Shown here: positions 1 through 6,902 of the stretch, one piece after another | How the letters are laid out: every line of letters starts with the position of its first letter | How positions within the stretch are numbered: the stretch's first letter is position 1 | NCBI GenBank assembly: GCA_035327525.1 | Contig: DAOLDC010000017.1 | Span: 1 to 12,402, forward strand | Direction: 5' to 3' | Origin: JAKLEX01 sp035327525 | Lineage (GTDB): Bacteria; Patescibacteriota; Minisyncoccia; Phycocordibacterales; JAACPR01 | Length of the DNA: 12,402 nt | Made by a program: the position numbers and the translations under genes | The notes under the pieces: model-generated | Database searches by the model: none | What the model saw: the letters and a program-made list of their open reading frames with translations, nothing else | Told to the model about the DNA's origin: nothing

Positions 1-531
1 TAGACCCAGCAAATCATCCCAAAATTGTGGCGGTGAAGAAATACCCTCATTATTCAAAATTGTTCTATTCCAATAGAAAACAAGCGGGTCAATAGTCAAA
101 GGAAAACCCAAAATACCGTTTTCTCTTAACAAAATTTCTCCAGATTCGATAAAATTATCTTTGAACGTTTTCTGAGTATAAAATTTGTAGTCGATTAGAA
201 ATAATTTGTTCTCATGTTTTATTAACAAATCATCACTCATAATCACGGCATCCGGACCAGATCCAGATGCTAATGCCTCAACTAGAACTGCCTCAAATTG
301 ATCCGGGCTTATTTCTCTATAATTAACAAAAAGACTATCTCTTTCCAATTCATTAATTCTTTTTTGAAATTCATTAAAAACATCCGCTGAAATTGTACCC
401 CAAACATCTATTGGAATTTTTGACTGACTAGCACTACCTCTTTGCATTGAAAAAACAATAACTGAACCAACAATAATAACAATTGCGATTGCAAAAACTG
501 CTATTTGAAATGGTGACATTTTTTCGCTCAT
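1..531 (-). CDS. Membrane-anchored extracellular solute-binding protein, family 1 (3' part outside window)
   Basis: Only the first 177 residues are present; the frame is open to the left edge. After a short start (MSEKM) comes one hydrophobic segment at about residues 8-28 with no lipobox cysteine, so the protein is probably held by an uncleaved N-terminal anchor with its binding domain outside the cell. The segment EAVLVEALASGSGPDAVIM (about residues 73-91) and the later GFPLTIDPLVFYWNR stretch followed by PPQFWDDL match the N-terminal lobe of family 1 sugar-type ABC binding proteins, which are usually about 400-450 residues. The ATG at 531 overlaps the TGA of the methyltransferase gene as ATGA, so translation is probably coupled. 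The ligand cannot be told from this part, and no permease gene is visible in the window. Confidence 0.8.
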   Translation of the reverse strand, partial: MSEKMSPFQIAVFAIAIVIIVGSVIVFSMQRGSASQSKIPIDVWGTISADVFNEFQKRINELERDSLFVNYREISPDQFEAVLVEALASGSGPDAVIMSDDLLIKHENKLFLIDYKFYTQKTFKDNFIESGEILLRENGILGFPLTIDPLVFYWNRTILNNEGISSPPQFWDDLLGL

Positions 532-1058
532 GTTGTTTTAAAAATCATTCCATAATGATGATCTCCGGCCTCTATATTGCGATCAAAAACAAAACCGCCG
601 TCTTCAAACATTGTTCTGGCAACATCTGATTTGATGATATTTTCTGGTTTAGGTCCAAGTCCGCCAAATGAATCTGACCATTCAACTAATAGTAGTTTTC
701 CTGATTTTTTGTTTATAATTCTATGGACTTCAATCATAAAACTTTCTATTTTTTCTAGTTGAAACATAACATTTGCAACAACAACTCTATCGACAGAGTG
801 GTCGCGTAGTTTTGTTCCGCCAACCTCATCCAAATCTCCCCAAATAAATTTTATGTTTTTTATTCCCCTGTTTTCTGATTCTAATTTTAGTTTATCCAAA
901 AGAGTTTTTTGCACATCAACAGCATAAACTGTTCCGCTTGGACCAATAGCCTCAGATAATGCAAAAGAGTAAAAACCGGTTCCACAACCCAAGTCTGCCA
1001 CAGACATTCCTGGATCAATATGAAATTGTTCTATGTTTTTGTTTGGATCTGAAAACAC
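528..1058 (-). CDS. Class I SAM-dependent methyltransferase, UbiE/MenG-like
   Basis: A 176-residue protein starting at GTG (1058). It has the SAM-binding glycine motif VADLGCGTGFYSF (about residues 20-32), the acidic end of strand 2 in VYAVDVQ (about 44-50), GDLDEVGGTK (the loop near the adenine), and ANVMFQLEKIESFMIEVHRI followed by GKLLLVEWSD, as in Methyltransf_11/31 proteins. The closing GDHHYGMIFK stretch is one I recall from short CPR methyltransferases, which also begin with MFSNP or MFSDP; this supports the GTG start. The substrate is unknown; likeness to UbiE does not imply quinone methylation, and no quinone pathway is seen here. It lies 25 bp after gyrA, with its own possible -10 box in the gap, and overlaps the next gene by 4 nt. 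Confidence 0.85.
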   Translation of the reverse strand: MFSDPNKNIEQFHIDPGMSVADLGCGTGFYSFALSEAIGPSGTVYAVDVQKTLLDKLKLESENRGIKNIKFIWGDLDEVGGTKLRDHSVDRVVVANVMFQLEKIESFMIEVHRIINKKSGKLLLVEWSDSFGGLGPKPENIIKSDVARTMFEDGGFVFDRNIEAGDHHYGMIFKTT

Positions 1059-1066
1059 TTTATTTA

Positions 1067-1072
1067 ATTATA
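1067..1072 (-). promoter_or_regulatory. Possible internal -10 box for the methyltransferase gene
   Basis: A perfect TATAAT on the minus strand lies in the 25-bp gap after gyrA, 8 nt before the GTG start. A transcript from it would begin at or within a base or two of the start codon. The best -35 candidate (TTGTTA) is 19 nt upstream inside the gyrA 3' end, so the promoter is uncertain. Confidence 0.35.
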
Positions 1073-1083
1073 CATCAAAAATT

Positions 1084-3567
1084 TTAAAATGTAACAAGTG
1101 ATGCAATGTGATCAGCGTCACGTAATTTCATAACTCTTACACCCTGAGTTTGTCTACCCAAAATCGGAATTTCGTCAATATCGATTCGAATTACCTGACC
1201 TTTTTTAGACATTGCTACAACCTCGTCAGTATTTTCGGTAACAATCGCCGCGGAAATAATTTTGCCAATTTTGTCAGTGACCTTTGCGGTTTTTATACCA
1301 GAACCTCCTCTTTTTTGAACTTTATACTCATCCAGTGGTGTTTGCTTGCCGTAGCCGTTTGCCGAAAAAACCATTAGATTATCATTTTTGTATTCCTTTT
1401 TGACGGTTAGTGAGCAAACAACAGAATCTTTTGAAATATTAATTCCCCTGACACCTGCGGCTCCGCGCCCCATTTCTCTAATATCTGATTCCTTGAATCT
1501 GATTGATTGACCGTTTGTTGTTACAACAACAACATCATCGCTTTTTGCTACAAAGTGAGCGGAAACTAGCTTGTCAGAATCTTTTAGCTTAATGGCGATT
1601 ATTCCGTTTCGACGAACATCATGGAAACTTTCGGCGGCGACTTTTTTTACAATACCATTCTCTGTCATTAACATTACTGATAATTCGTTTGTCTTTTTTA
1701 GTTCACTAGACATTGCCAAAACAGAAGTAATTGATTCATCTGCACTGATTGATAAAAAGTTAGCGATTGATTTGCCTTTTGTGGCCTTTCTTCCTTCTGG
1801 AATATCATACATTTTTATTTGATATACCTTTCCTTTGTTGGTAAAAAATAGCAAATCACTATGAGTATTTGTGTAAATTAGTTTACTTACAAAATCCTCT
1901 TCTTTTGTATCCAAATCAATAACACCGACTCCGCCTCGACGTTGTTTTTTGTATTCGTCTGGATTTGTTCTTTTTATGTAGCCACCATTTGTCAAAACCA
2001 AAACACTTTCTTCGTCTGGAATTATATCTTCAATGGAAATATTTTTTACTCCGCCAGGAATTATTTTTGTTCGACGATCATCGGAATATTTATTTCTGAT
2101 ATCAATCAATTCTTTTTTGATTAAATTCCTCATTTTTGTATTACTTTTCAGTAATTCTTCCAATTCAGATATAAATTTTTGAAGTTGTAACAATTCATCT
2201 TCTATTTTTTTTCTTTCAAGACCGGCCAGTTTTTGCAATTTCATTTCCAGAATTGCTGTTGCTTGTAATTCACTAAATTTGAATCTTTTCATCAAATTCA
2301 AATGTGCAACGACTGTATCTTTTGATGCTTTTATAATTTTTATTATTTCATCAATATGATCTAGCGCTTTTTTCAAACCAAGCAGAATATGCTCTCTGGC
2401 TTTTGCTTTACTTAATTCAAATTTTGTCCTTCTGGTTACAATTTCAAAGCGATGCTTTACAAACTGCTCTAATATTGATTTTAGACCCAGTGTTTGTGGA
2501 ACACCGTCAACCAGTGCCACCATATTATAATGAAAAGTTTCTTCAAGTTGGGTGTGTTTATAAATATAATTCAAAATACTTTGAGGATGTGCTGATGACT
2601 TGATATCAATTACAATTCTAATTTCATCAGTTGATTCATCACGTAAACCTTTTATACCATCAACTTTTTTTTGTGAATGTAATTCTGCTATTTTTATTAT
2701 CAAATCTGATTTGTTAACACGAAAAGGAATAGATGTTATTACAATTTGACTCATCCCGGAACTATCTTCAATTATTTCCGCCTCACCCCTAGTAACAACT
2801 CCACCACGTCCGGATGCATATGCTGCGTGAATGCTTTTTTTATCAAATGCTAATCCACCAGTAGGAAAATCTGGCCCTTTTACAAACTGTAACAAATCTT
2901 CTGTATTTGATTTTGGATTATCTATCAGCTGAACTGTTGCATCAATTATCTCTCCAATATTGTGTGGTGGAATATTTGATGCCATACCAACTGCGATTCC
3001 TAATGTACCATTCAGTAATAAATTTGGGACGGTAGCCGGTAATACTGTTGGTTCTTTTTTTGTAGAATCAAAGTTTCCGCGAAAATTGACGGTGTCTTTT
3101 TCTAGATCTATCATTAGTTCTGCTGACAGTTTGCTCATTTTTGCCTCAGTATAACGATACGCAGCTGGTGGATCTCCGTCGATTGAACCAAAGTTACCCT
3201 GTCCCAAAACAAGTGGATATCTAATAGAAAAAGGTTGAGCCAATTTGACCATTGCATCATAAACAGATGCATCTCCATGTGGGTGATAATTACCAATAAC
3301 ATCTCCAACGACAGTAGCTGACTTTTTGAATTTTGCGGTCGGATTCAAATTCATTCTATTCATCGAAAAAAGAATTCTGCGATGAACCGGCTTCAAACCA
3401 TCCCGAACATCTGGCAATGCGCGTTCGGTAATTACAGACATTGCATAATCCAGGTATGATTTTTTCATCTCATCACTAATTGGAGATTTGACTACCTGAG
3501 ATGCAATGATTGGTGGATTTTCTGAACCAGTATTTTTTTTATTATTTTCTGAATTTTTTTTGCTCAT
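1084..3567 (-). CDS. gyrA: DNA gyrase subunit A
   Basis: An 827-residue, full-length GyrA. With GyrB it forms the A2B2 enzyme that introduces negative supercoils by passing one DNA duplex through a double-strand break. The breakage-reunion domain is clear: ERALPDVRDGLKPVHRRIL (about 48-66), the quinolone-binding region HPHGDASVYDAMVKLAQ (95-111), and the catalytic tyrosine Y139 in AAYRYTE. A coiled-coil tower and dimer region follows (about 370-500). The C-terminal beta-pinwheel starts near residue 510 and holds the GyrA box QRRGGVG at 542-548, which separates gyrase from ParC and allows DNA wrapping; a related QKRGGSG occurs later. There is no long acidic tail. The residue equivalent to E. 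coli Ser83 is Ala100, and Asp87 is kept as Asp104. The ATG lies 8 nt after the 71-residue gene's stop, with no Shine-Dalgarno sequence. gyrB is not in the window. Confidence 0.98.
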   Translation of the reverse strand: MSKKNSENNKKNTGSENPPIIASQVVKSPISDEMKKSYLDYAMSVITERALPDVRDGLKPVHRRILFSMNRMNLNPTAKFKKSATVVGDVIGNYHPHGDASVYDAMVKLAQPFSIRYPLVLGQGNFGSIDGDPPAAYRYTEAKMSKLSAELMIDLEKDTVNFRGNFDSTKKEPTVLPATVPNLLLNGTLGIAVGMASNIPPHNIGEIIDATVQLIDNPKSNTEDLLQFVKGPDFPTGGLAFDKKSIHAAYASGRGGVVTRGEAEIIEDSSGMSQIVITSIPFRVNKSDLIIKIAELHSQKKVDGIKGLRDESTDEIRIVIDIKSSAHPQSILNYIYKHTQLEETFHYNMVALVDGVPQTLGLKSILEQFVKHRFEIVTRRTKFELSKAKAREHILLGLKKALDHIDEIIKIIKASKDTVVAHLNLMKRFKFSELQATAILEMKLQKLAGLERKKIEDELLQLQKFISELEELLKSNTKMRNLIKKELIDIRNKYSDDRRTKIIPGGVKNISIEDIIPDEESVLVLTNGGYIKRTNPDEYKKQRRGGVGVIDLDTKEEDFVSKLIYTNTHSDLLFFTNKGKVYQIKMYDIPEGRKATKGKSIANFLSISADESITSVLAMSSELKKTNELSVMLMTENGIVKKVAAESFHDVRRNGIIAIKLKDSDKLVSAHFVAKSDDVVVVTTNGQSIRFKESDIREMGRGAAGVRGINISKDSVVCSLTVKKEYKNDNLMVFSANGYGKQTPLDEYKVQKRGGSGIKTAKVTDKIGKIISAAIVTENTDEVVAMSKKGQVIRIDIDEIPILGRQTQGVRVMKLRDADHIASLVTF

Positions 3568-3575
3568 TTTTGTTC

Positions 3576-3791
3576 TTAATTATTAAAAATACTCTTGAAA
3601 CTATCCATCATCGTCTTTGCTGGTGAATTTTGGTTATCTGATTTTACCATATTATTAAACGAATAAAAAGTACCGAAAATCCAAACAATTGCAATTACTA
3701 GTGTAATAAAAAAAGCAAACAAGAAAGAAATAGATCTTTTTTCTGAATCACTTTTTTGACGAACTTTTTCTAAATATTCAAAAAATCCCAT
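3576..3791 (-). CDS. Small single-pass membrane protein, unknown function
   Basis: A 71-residue protein with a charged N-terminal part (residues 1-20, EKVRQKSDSEKR), one strongly hydrophobic segment at about 21-42, and a polar C-terminal tail of about 29 residues. The positive-inside rule suggests the N-terminus faces the cytoplasm. I do not recognise a named family. The tight packing, 2 nt after the MBL-fold gene and 8 nt before gyrA, indicates cotranscription, and the lack of broken codons indicates a real gene. The position before gyrA does not by itself mean a role in DNA topology. No Shine-Dalgarno sequence precedes the ATG, so translation may be coupled to the gene upstream. Confidence 0.7.
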   Translation of the reverse strand: MGFFEYLEKVRQKSDSEKRSISFLFAFFITLVIAIVWIFGTFYSFNNMVKSDNQNSPAKTMMDSFKSIFNN

Positions 3792-3793
3792 AA

Positions 3794-4423
3794 TTATTTC
3801 AGTAAAATAACATCACTCTCTCGACCATCCAAATCTTTCTTTTTTACAACAAGTTTGTCGATTGACTTGACCGAATCCTCTCCGGCTTCTTTCAAAAATC
3901 TTTTTAGGGCGTCTTTTTGTCCGACATCACCATAATGAATTGGAATAATGATTTTTGGCTCCCTTTTTGCTGCAAAATTGTATGCATCTTCTGCTTCCAA
4001 GACACCATCACCACCAATTGGCACAAAAATTATATCAACTACACCCATTTCTTCTTTTATTTCTCCAGGAATATCTGTTTCTGATATACCGCCCATGAAT
4101 GCGATATTGATACCGTCGATTTGTATTGTATATACAGTATTAATCTGTTCGATTCCTCCATAATTAGTTTTTGTTGGAAAACCTCTAATAAAAAAATCCT
4201 TTACCTCATATTCTCCTGGACCACTTATAACAAACGGAACTTGCTCACTACGCGTAGCATTTTCGTGACCGTTTAGATCGGGATGATTGGCGGTAATTAA
4301 TACAATATCTGAACCAAAACTTGTTCCAGAAAATTTTGATTTTTTTGATGGCGGATTTATTGCCAGGGTTATATTGCCTTGATTAATTTTTACAAATTCA
4401 ACATTGTCATAAGTTATTACCAT
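3794..4423 (-). CDS. Metallo-beta-lactamase-fold protein with degenerate metal site (COG2220/UlaG-like)
   Basis: A 209-residue protein resembling the UlaG-like branch of the MBL fold. The order of elements fits: a strand-rich start, ITANHPDLNG where the HxHxDH zinc motif should be (44-52), ISGPGEYEV (66-74), FMGGISE (109-115), DIIFVPIGGDG (130-140) and IPIHYGD (160-166). Of the usual ligands, His47, Asp49 and His163 remain, while the first and third histidines of HxHxDH are Ala45 and Leu50, and the usual HxGD near residue 110 reads MGG. A normal two-zinc hydrolase centre is therefore unlikely. I recall similar NHPDMNG-type proteins in other CPR genomes, so this is probably a conserved non-hydrolytic family and not decay in one strain. 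It is the first gene of the gyrA operon and has a strong extended -10 promoter close to its ATG. Confidence 0.75.
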   Translation of the reverse strand: MVITYDNVEFVKINQGNITLAINPPSKKSKFSGTSFGSDIVLITANHPDLNGHENATRSEQVPFVISGPGEYEVKDFFIRGFPTKTNYGGIEQINTVYTIQIDGINIAFMGGISETDIPGEIKEEMGVVDIIFVPIGGDGVLEAEDAYNFAAKREPKIIIPIHYGDVGQKDALKRFLKEAGEDSVKSIDKLVVKKKDLDGRESDVILLK

Positions 4424-4433
4424 ATGGAAAATT

Positions 4434-4442
4434 ATTATATCA
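4434..4442 (-). promoter_or_regulatory. Extended -10 promoter for the MBL-gyrA operon
   Basis: On the minus strand the sequence reads TGATATAAT, a perfect extended -10 element (TGnTATAAT). It ends 10 nt before the ATG at 4423, so the predicted transcript start is only about 3-4 nt before the start codon. No good -35 is seen, as is usual for extended -10 promoters. Confidence 0.6.
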
Positions 4443-4462
4443 AATATATTTTAAAATACTAT

Positions 4463-4492
4463 TTTACTTTTTGTGAAAAATATGTTTATAAT
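4463..4492 (+). promoter_or_regulatory. Promoter for rpsA
   Basis: TTTACT (4463-4468, 4 of 6 to the -35 consensus), an 18-nt spacer and a perfect TATAAT (4487-4492). Transcription should start near 4499, leaving an untranslated leader of about 110 nt before the ATG at 4608. This promoter runs back to back with that of the MBL-gyrA operon. Confidence 0.55.
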
Positions 4493-4518
4493 ATTTATCA
4501 GTTCATTTATTATTAACA

Positions 4519-4558
4519 CCAAAGACTTTTAGTAACCCTGTTGGCAATTACCGTCTGG
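4519..4558 (+). promoter_or_regulatory. Possible rpsA leader hairpin
   Basis: An imperfect stem in the rpsA leader: CC pairs with GG (4519-4520 with 4557-4558), AGAC with GTCT (4523-4526 with 4553-4556) and GTAA with TTAC (4532-4535 with 4548-4551), around a 12-nt loop, with an AA bulge, a five-nt bulge and one opposing C. It lies between the predicted transcript start and the gene and matches no RNA family I know. Self-control by S1 binding its own leader is known in E. coli, so a similar role is possible here, but that is inference. Confidence 0.3.
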
Positions 4559-4607
4559 CATGATTATTCAGAAAATAACCAACAAATCTAACTGTCTTTT
4601 ATACAAA

Positions 4608-5705
4608 ATGACAACAAAACAAATTAACACTCAAGATGAGAAGGTATTAGATTTTATAAATAATTTACCAGTTCCACCACAGGTTGGTGACTTGGTAGAA
4701 GGACCAATAGTAGCAATGGGCAAGGCTGCTGTATATATTGATCTGCATCCATTTGGAACAGGAATAATAATGGGTCGGGAGTACATAATTGCACGAGACA
4801 TGATCAGAAAAGTTCATGTTGGTGATACGGTTAGTGCAAAAGTCGCCGATCTAAAAAACGATGATGGCTACATAGAGCTTTCCCTAAAGGAAGCAAAACA
4901 GGCACTAATTTGGAACGAGGTAGAACAAGCAATAAAGGACAAAACGACTTTGGAATTACCGGTTCAGGATGCCAACAAAGGTGGTCTGTTGATGTCGTGG
5001 CAAGGTTTGCAGGGATTTTTGCCAGCATCACAACTAAAACCAGAAAACTATCCACGAGTTATGGACGGTGACAAGGTCAAAATTTTAGAAGAACTAAAAA
5101 AACTTATTGGCCAAAAATTAGATGTCATAATAATTGGTGCAACATCAAATGATGGAAAATTAGTATTCTCAGAAAAAGGTTCGTCATCAGAAAAACTAGA
5201 AAATACAAAAACATCACAGGCAAATAGTGAAAAATACAAAGTTGGTGAAGTAATTGAGGGAGAAGTGACTGGCGTTGTTGATTTTGGAATATTTGTAAAA
5301 GTAAACGACAATCTAGAAGGATTGGTTCATATCTCAGAAATAGATTGGTCTCTTGTTGAAAATCCAAGATCACATGTAACAGTTGGTGAAAAAATAAAAG
5401 TAAAAGTTATAGATGTAAAAGATGGAAAAGTCTCACTATCAATAAAGGCTCTAAAAGAAAATCCTTGGTCTGAAGCTGCAAACAAATACAAAAAAGGTAT
5501 GATTGTCAAAGGTGTAGTAATAAAGCATAACAAGCATGGTGCATTAGCATCTATTGAAGAGGGTGTAGCTGGACTAGTTCATATATCAGAATTTGCTGAT
5601 AATGCAGAATTGAGAGAAAAACTTGAATTAGGAAAAGTTTATGATTTCAAAATAACTCTATTTGAAGCAAAAGAACAAAAAATGACTCTTTCAACAAAAA
5701 TCTAG
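4608..5705 (+). CDS. rpsA: 30S ribosomal protein S1 (four S1 domains)
   Basis: With the ATG at 4608 the protein has 365 residues and four S1 RNA-binding domains at about 27-98, 113-192, 210-282 and 294-365. Domains 3 and 4 show the classic pattern (VGEVIEGEVTGVVDFGIFV, GLVHISE, LSIKAL), and domain 1 is the divergent type found at the N-terminus of S1. S1 binds unstructured mRNA on the small subunit; four domains is shorter than the six of E. coli but fits many Gram-positive and CPR forms. An in-frame ATG at 4560 would add 16 residues (MIIQK...), but that stretch looks unlike a protein start and abuts the possible leader hairpin, so I prefer 4608. Neither ATG has a Shine-Dalgarno sequence. The TAG stop overlaps the pth stop on the other strand. 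Confidence 0.9.
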   Translation: MTTKQINTQDEKVLDFINNLPVPPQVGDLVEGPIVAMGKAAVYIDLHPFGTGIIMGREYIIARDMIRKVHVGDTVSAKVADLKNDDGYIELSLKEAKQALIWNEVEQAIKDKTTLELPVQDANKGGLLMSWQGLQGFLPASQLKPENYPRVMDGDKVKILEELKKLIGQKLDVIIIGATSNDGKLVFSEKGSSSEKLENTKTSQANSEKYKVGEVIEGEVTGVVDFGIFVKVNDNLEGLVHISEIDWSLVENPRSHVTVGEKIKVKVIDVKDGKVSLSIKALKENPWSEAANKYKKGMIVKGVVIKHNKHGALASIEEGVAGLVHISEFADNAELREKLELGKVYDFKITLFEAKEQKMTLSTKI

Positions 5706-6289
5706 TTGAAGTGATTCATCGCCAAAACATAACCTTCGGAAACAATCGACTCTAACGAGTCGATTGTTTTCTTATTAATCTTTTTAACAAGATCAGAATC
5801 TCTTTTACCAAATTTTCCAAGAACGTGTTTTACCACATCCCTGTCCCCTTTTGGTTTTTTTATTTTTCCTGAGGCGGTTACTGGAGATATGCCGATTTTT
5901 ATTCTTGGAAATTCTGTCGTTTTTATTGATTTAATTACAGACTCAACACCACGATGTCCACCACTACTTCTGTTAAAAACAATTTTTTGTGTTCCAAAAC
6001 CCATATCCAAATCATCATGCACAACAACCAAATCAAGTGCTTTTTTCTTGCTTGTAATAAATTTTTTCAAGGAAAGACCTGATTTGTTCATATAAGTGTC
6101 TGGCAAAATCAACATTACTTTTTCTTTACCTATTTTTCCTTCACTTATAGAAGCACAAATTTTTTTGTTGTATTCAAATTCTGAAAAATCAAATTTTCTA
6201 CCAAAAGACACAACAATATCTCTACCAATATTGTGTCGTGTTCCAACATATTCATCGCTTGGATTACCAAGTCCAACTATAAATTTCAT
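5702..6289 (-). CDS. pth: Peptidyl-tRNA hydrolase
   Basis: A 195-residue Pth, which cleaves the ester bond of peptidyl-tRNAs that drop off ribosomes and so recycles tRNA. The fold begins at once with MKFIVGLGNP (Asn9), then GTRHNIG with the catalytic base His19, TYMNKSG (Met67, Asn68) and VVVHDDLD with Asp92, all matching E. coli N10, H20, M67/N68 and D93. The later GGHNG motif reads GGHRG (110-114), so Arg replaces the Asn that helps bind the substrate; I believe this occurs in other CPR Pth proteins. The rest is of family length. It has a good sigma70-type promoter directly before the ATG. The gene ends in a TAG that shares its bases with the rpsA stop. Confidence 0.95.
   Translation of the reverse strand: MKFIVGLGNPSDEYVGTRHNIGRDIVVSFGRKFDFSEFEYNKKICASISEGKIGKEKVMLILPDTYMNKSGLSLKKFITSKKKALDLVVVHDDLDMGFGTQKIVFNRSSGGHRGVESVIKSIKTTEFPRIKIGISPVTASGKIKKPKGDRDVVKHVLGKFGKRDSDLVKKINKKTIDSLESIVSEGYVLAMNHFN
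5740..5776 (+). terminator. Intrinsic terminator of rpsA, inside the 3' end of pth
   Basis: A perfect 13-bp stem (5740-5752 with 5757-5769; core ACAATCGACTC with GAGTCGATTGT) around a TAAC loop, followed on the plus strand by T-rich sequence (TTTTCTTATT). It starts 35 nt after the rpsA stop. The same bases encode TIDSLES near the C-terminus of Pth on the other strand. On the minus strand no T tract follows, so it should act mainly for rpsA. Confidence 0.75.
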
Positions 6290-6297
6290 ATTTACTT

Positions 6298-6326
6298 ATT
6301 ATTAATTTAAAAATTGCTTGTGTCAA
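6298..6326 (-). promoter_or_regulatory. Promoter for pth
   Basis: On the minus strand: a perfect TTGACA (-35, 6321-6326), a 17-nt spacer and AATAAT (-10, 6298-6303, 5 of 6). The -10 ends 8 nt before the pth ATG, so the transcript should start within about 2 nt of the start codon. The -35 overlaps the lepB -35 on the opposite strand. Confidence 0.65.
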
Positions 6327-6346
6327 ATGCTTTTTTGGATTAGAAT
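6318..6346 (+). promoter_or_regulatory. Promoter for lepB
   Basis: TTGTGT (6318-6323), a 17-nt spacer and TAGAAT (6341-6346, 5 of 6), ending 11 nt before the lepB ATG. GGTGG at 6347-6351 is the closest thing to a Shine-Dalgarno in the window, but it would sit before or across the expected transcript start. Confidence 0.45.
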
Positions 6347-6357
6347 GGTGGATAAAC

Positions 6358-6897
6358 ATGTTCAAAAAAGAAGATTTAAAAGAATTTATAATTTTTGTTT
6401 TTATAACAATAGCAATATTTGCACCAATAAGGCTGTTTGTTGCGAAACCTTTTATTGTCAGCGGAGCATCAATGTACCCAACTTTTGAAACTGGCCAATA
6501 TCTGATTGTGGACAAAATTTCCTACAAATTAAAAAAACCAGAACGAGGTGATGTTGTAATTTTCCGATATCCAGCAGATCCAAGTAAATTTTTTATAAAA
6601 AGAATAATCGGTTTGCCTGGTGAAAAAATAGAAATTGATGGAAAAAATGTTTCTATAAAAACAATGGATGATAATGTTGTGGTTCTGGATGAACCATACA
6701 TAGAAATGTTTAGAGACAGTTTTTTGTCTACAGAATTGAAAGATACTGAATATTTTGTTATGGGTGACAACCGTTCAGCCAGTCTGGATTCTAGGTTTTG
6801 GGGGCCGTTGGGAGAGGAATTTATTATAGGAAAAGCATTTATCAGACTCACGCCGTTAAATAAAATAAATATTTTACCGGGTGATTTTAATTTTTAA
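6358..6897 (+). CDS. lepB: Signal peptidase I
   Basis: A 179-residue type I signal peptidase, which removes signal peptides from exported proteins at the outer face of the membrane. A single N-terminal membrane segment (about 10-28) is followed by the catalytic serine Ser38 in VSGASMYPT, the catalytic lysine Lys81 in FFIKRIIGLPGE, and the conserved MGDNRSASLDSRFWGPL block (about 138-154). The size and single anchor match the short Gram-positive type. It is the first gene of a likely two-gene unit; the HisRS-like gene starts 5 nt after its stop. It diverges from pth. Confidence 0.96.
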   Translation: MFKKEDLKEFIIFVFITIAIFAPIRLFVAKPFIVSGASMYPTFETGQYLIVDKISYKLKKPERGDVVIFRYPADPSKFFIKRIIGLPGEKIEIDGKNVSIKTMDDNVVVLDEPYIEMFRDSFLSTELKDTEYFVMGDNRSASLDSRFWGPLGEEFIIGKAFIRLTPLNKINILPGDFNF

Positions 6898-6902
6898 ATA
6901 AA

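Noticed and set aside
528..530. TGA possibly read as glycine (code 25)
   Set aside because: The TGA ends a methyltransferase of normal length and overlaps the next start as ATGA; no other gene has an in-frame TGA. The standard bacterial code fits.
4560..4607. N-terminal extension of rpsA from the ATG at 4560
   Set aside because: The 16 extra residues do not look like part of S1, the ATG abuts the possible leader hairpin, and the form starting at 4608 begins as S1 proteins normally do. It remains possible.
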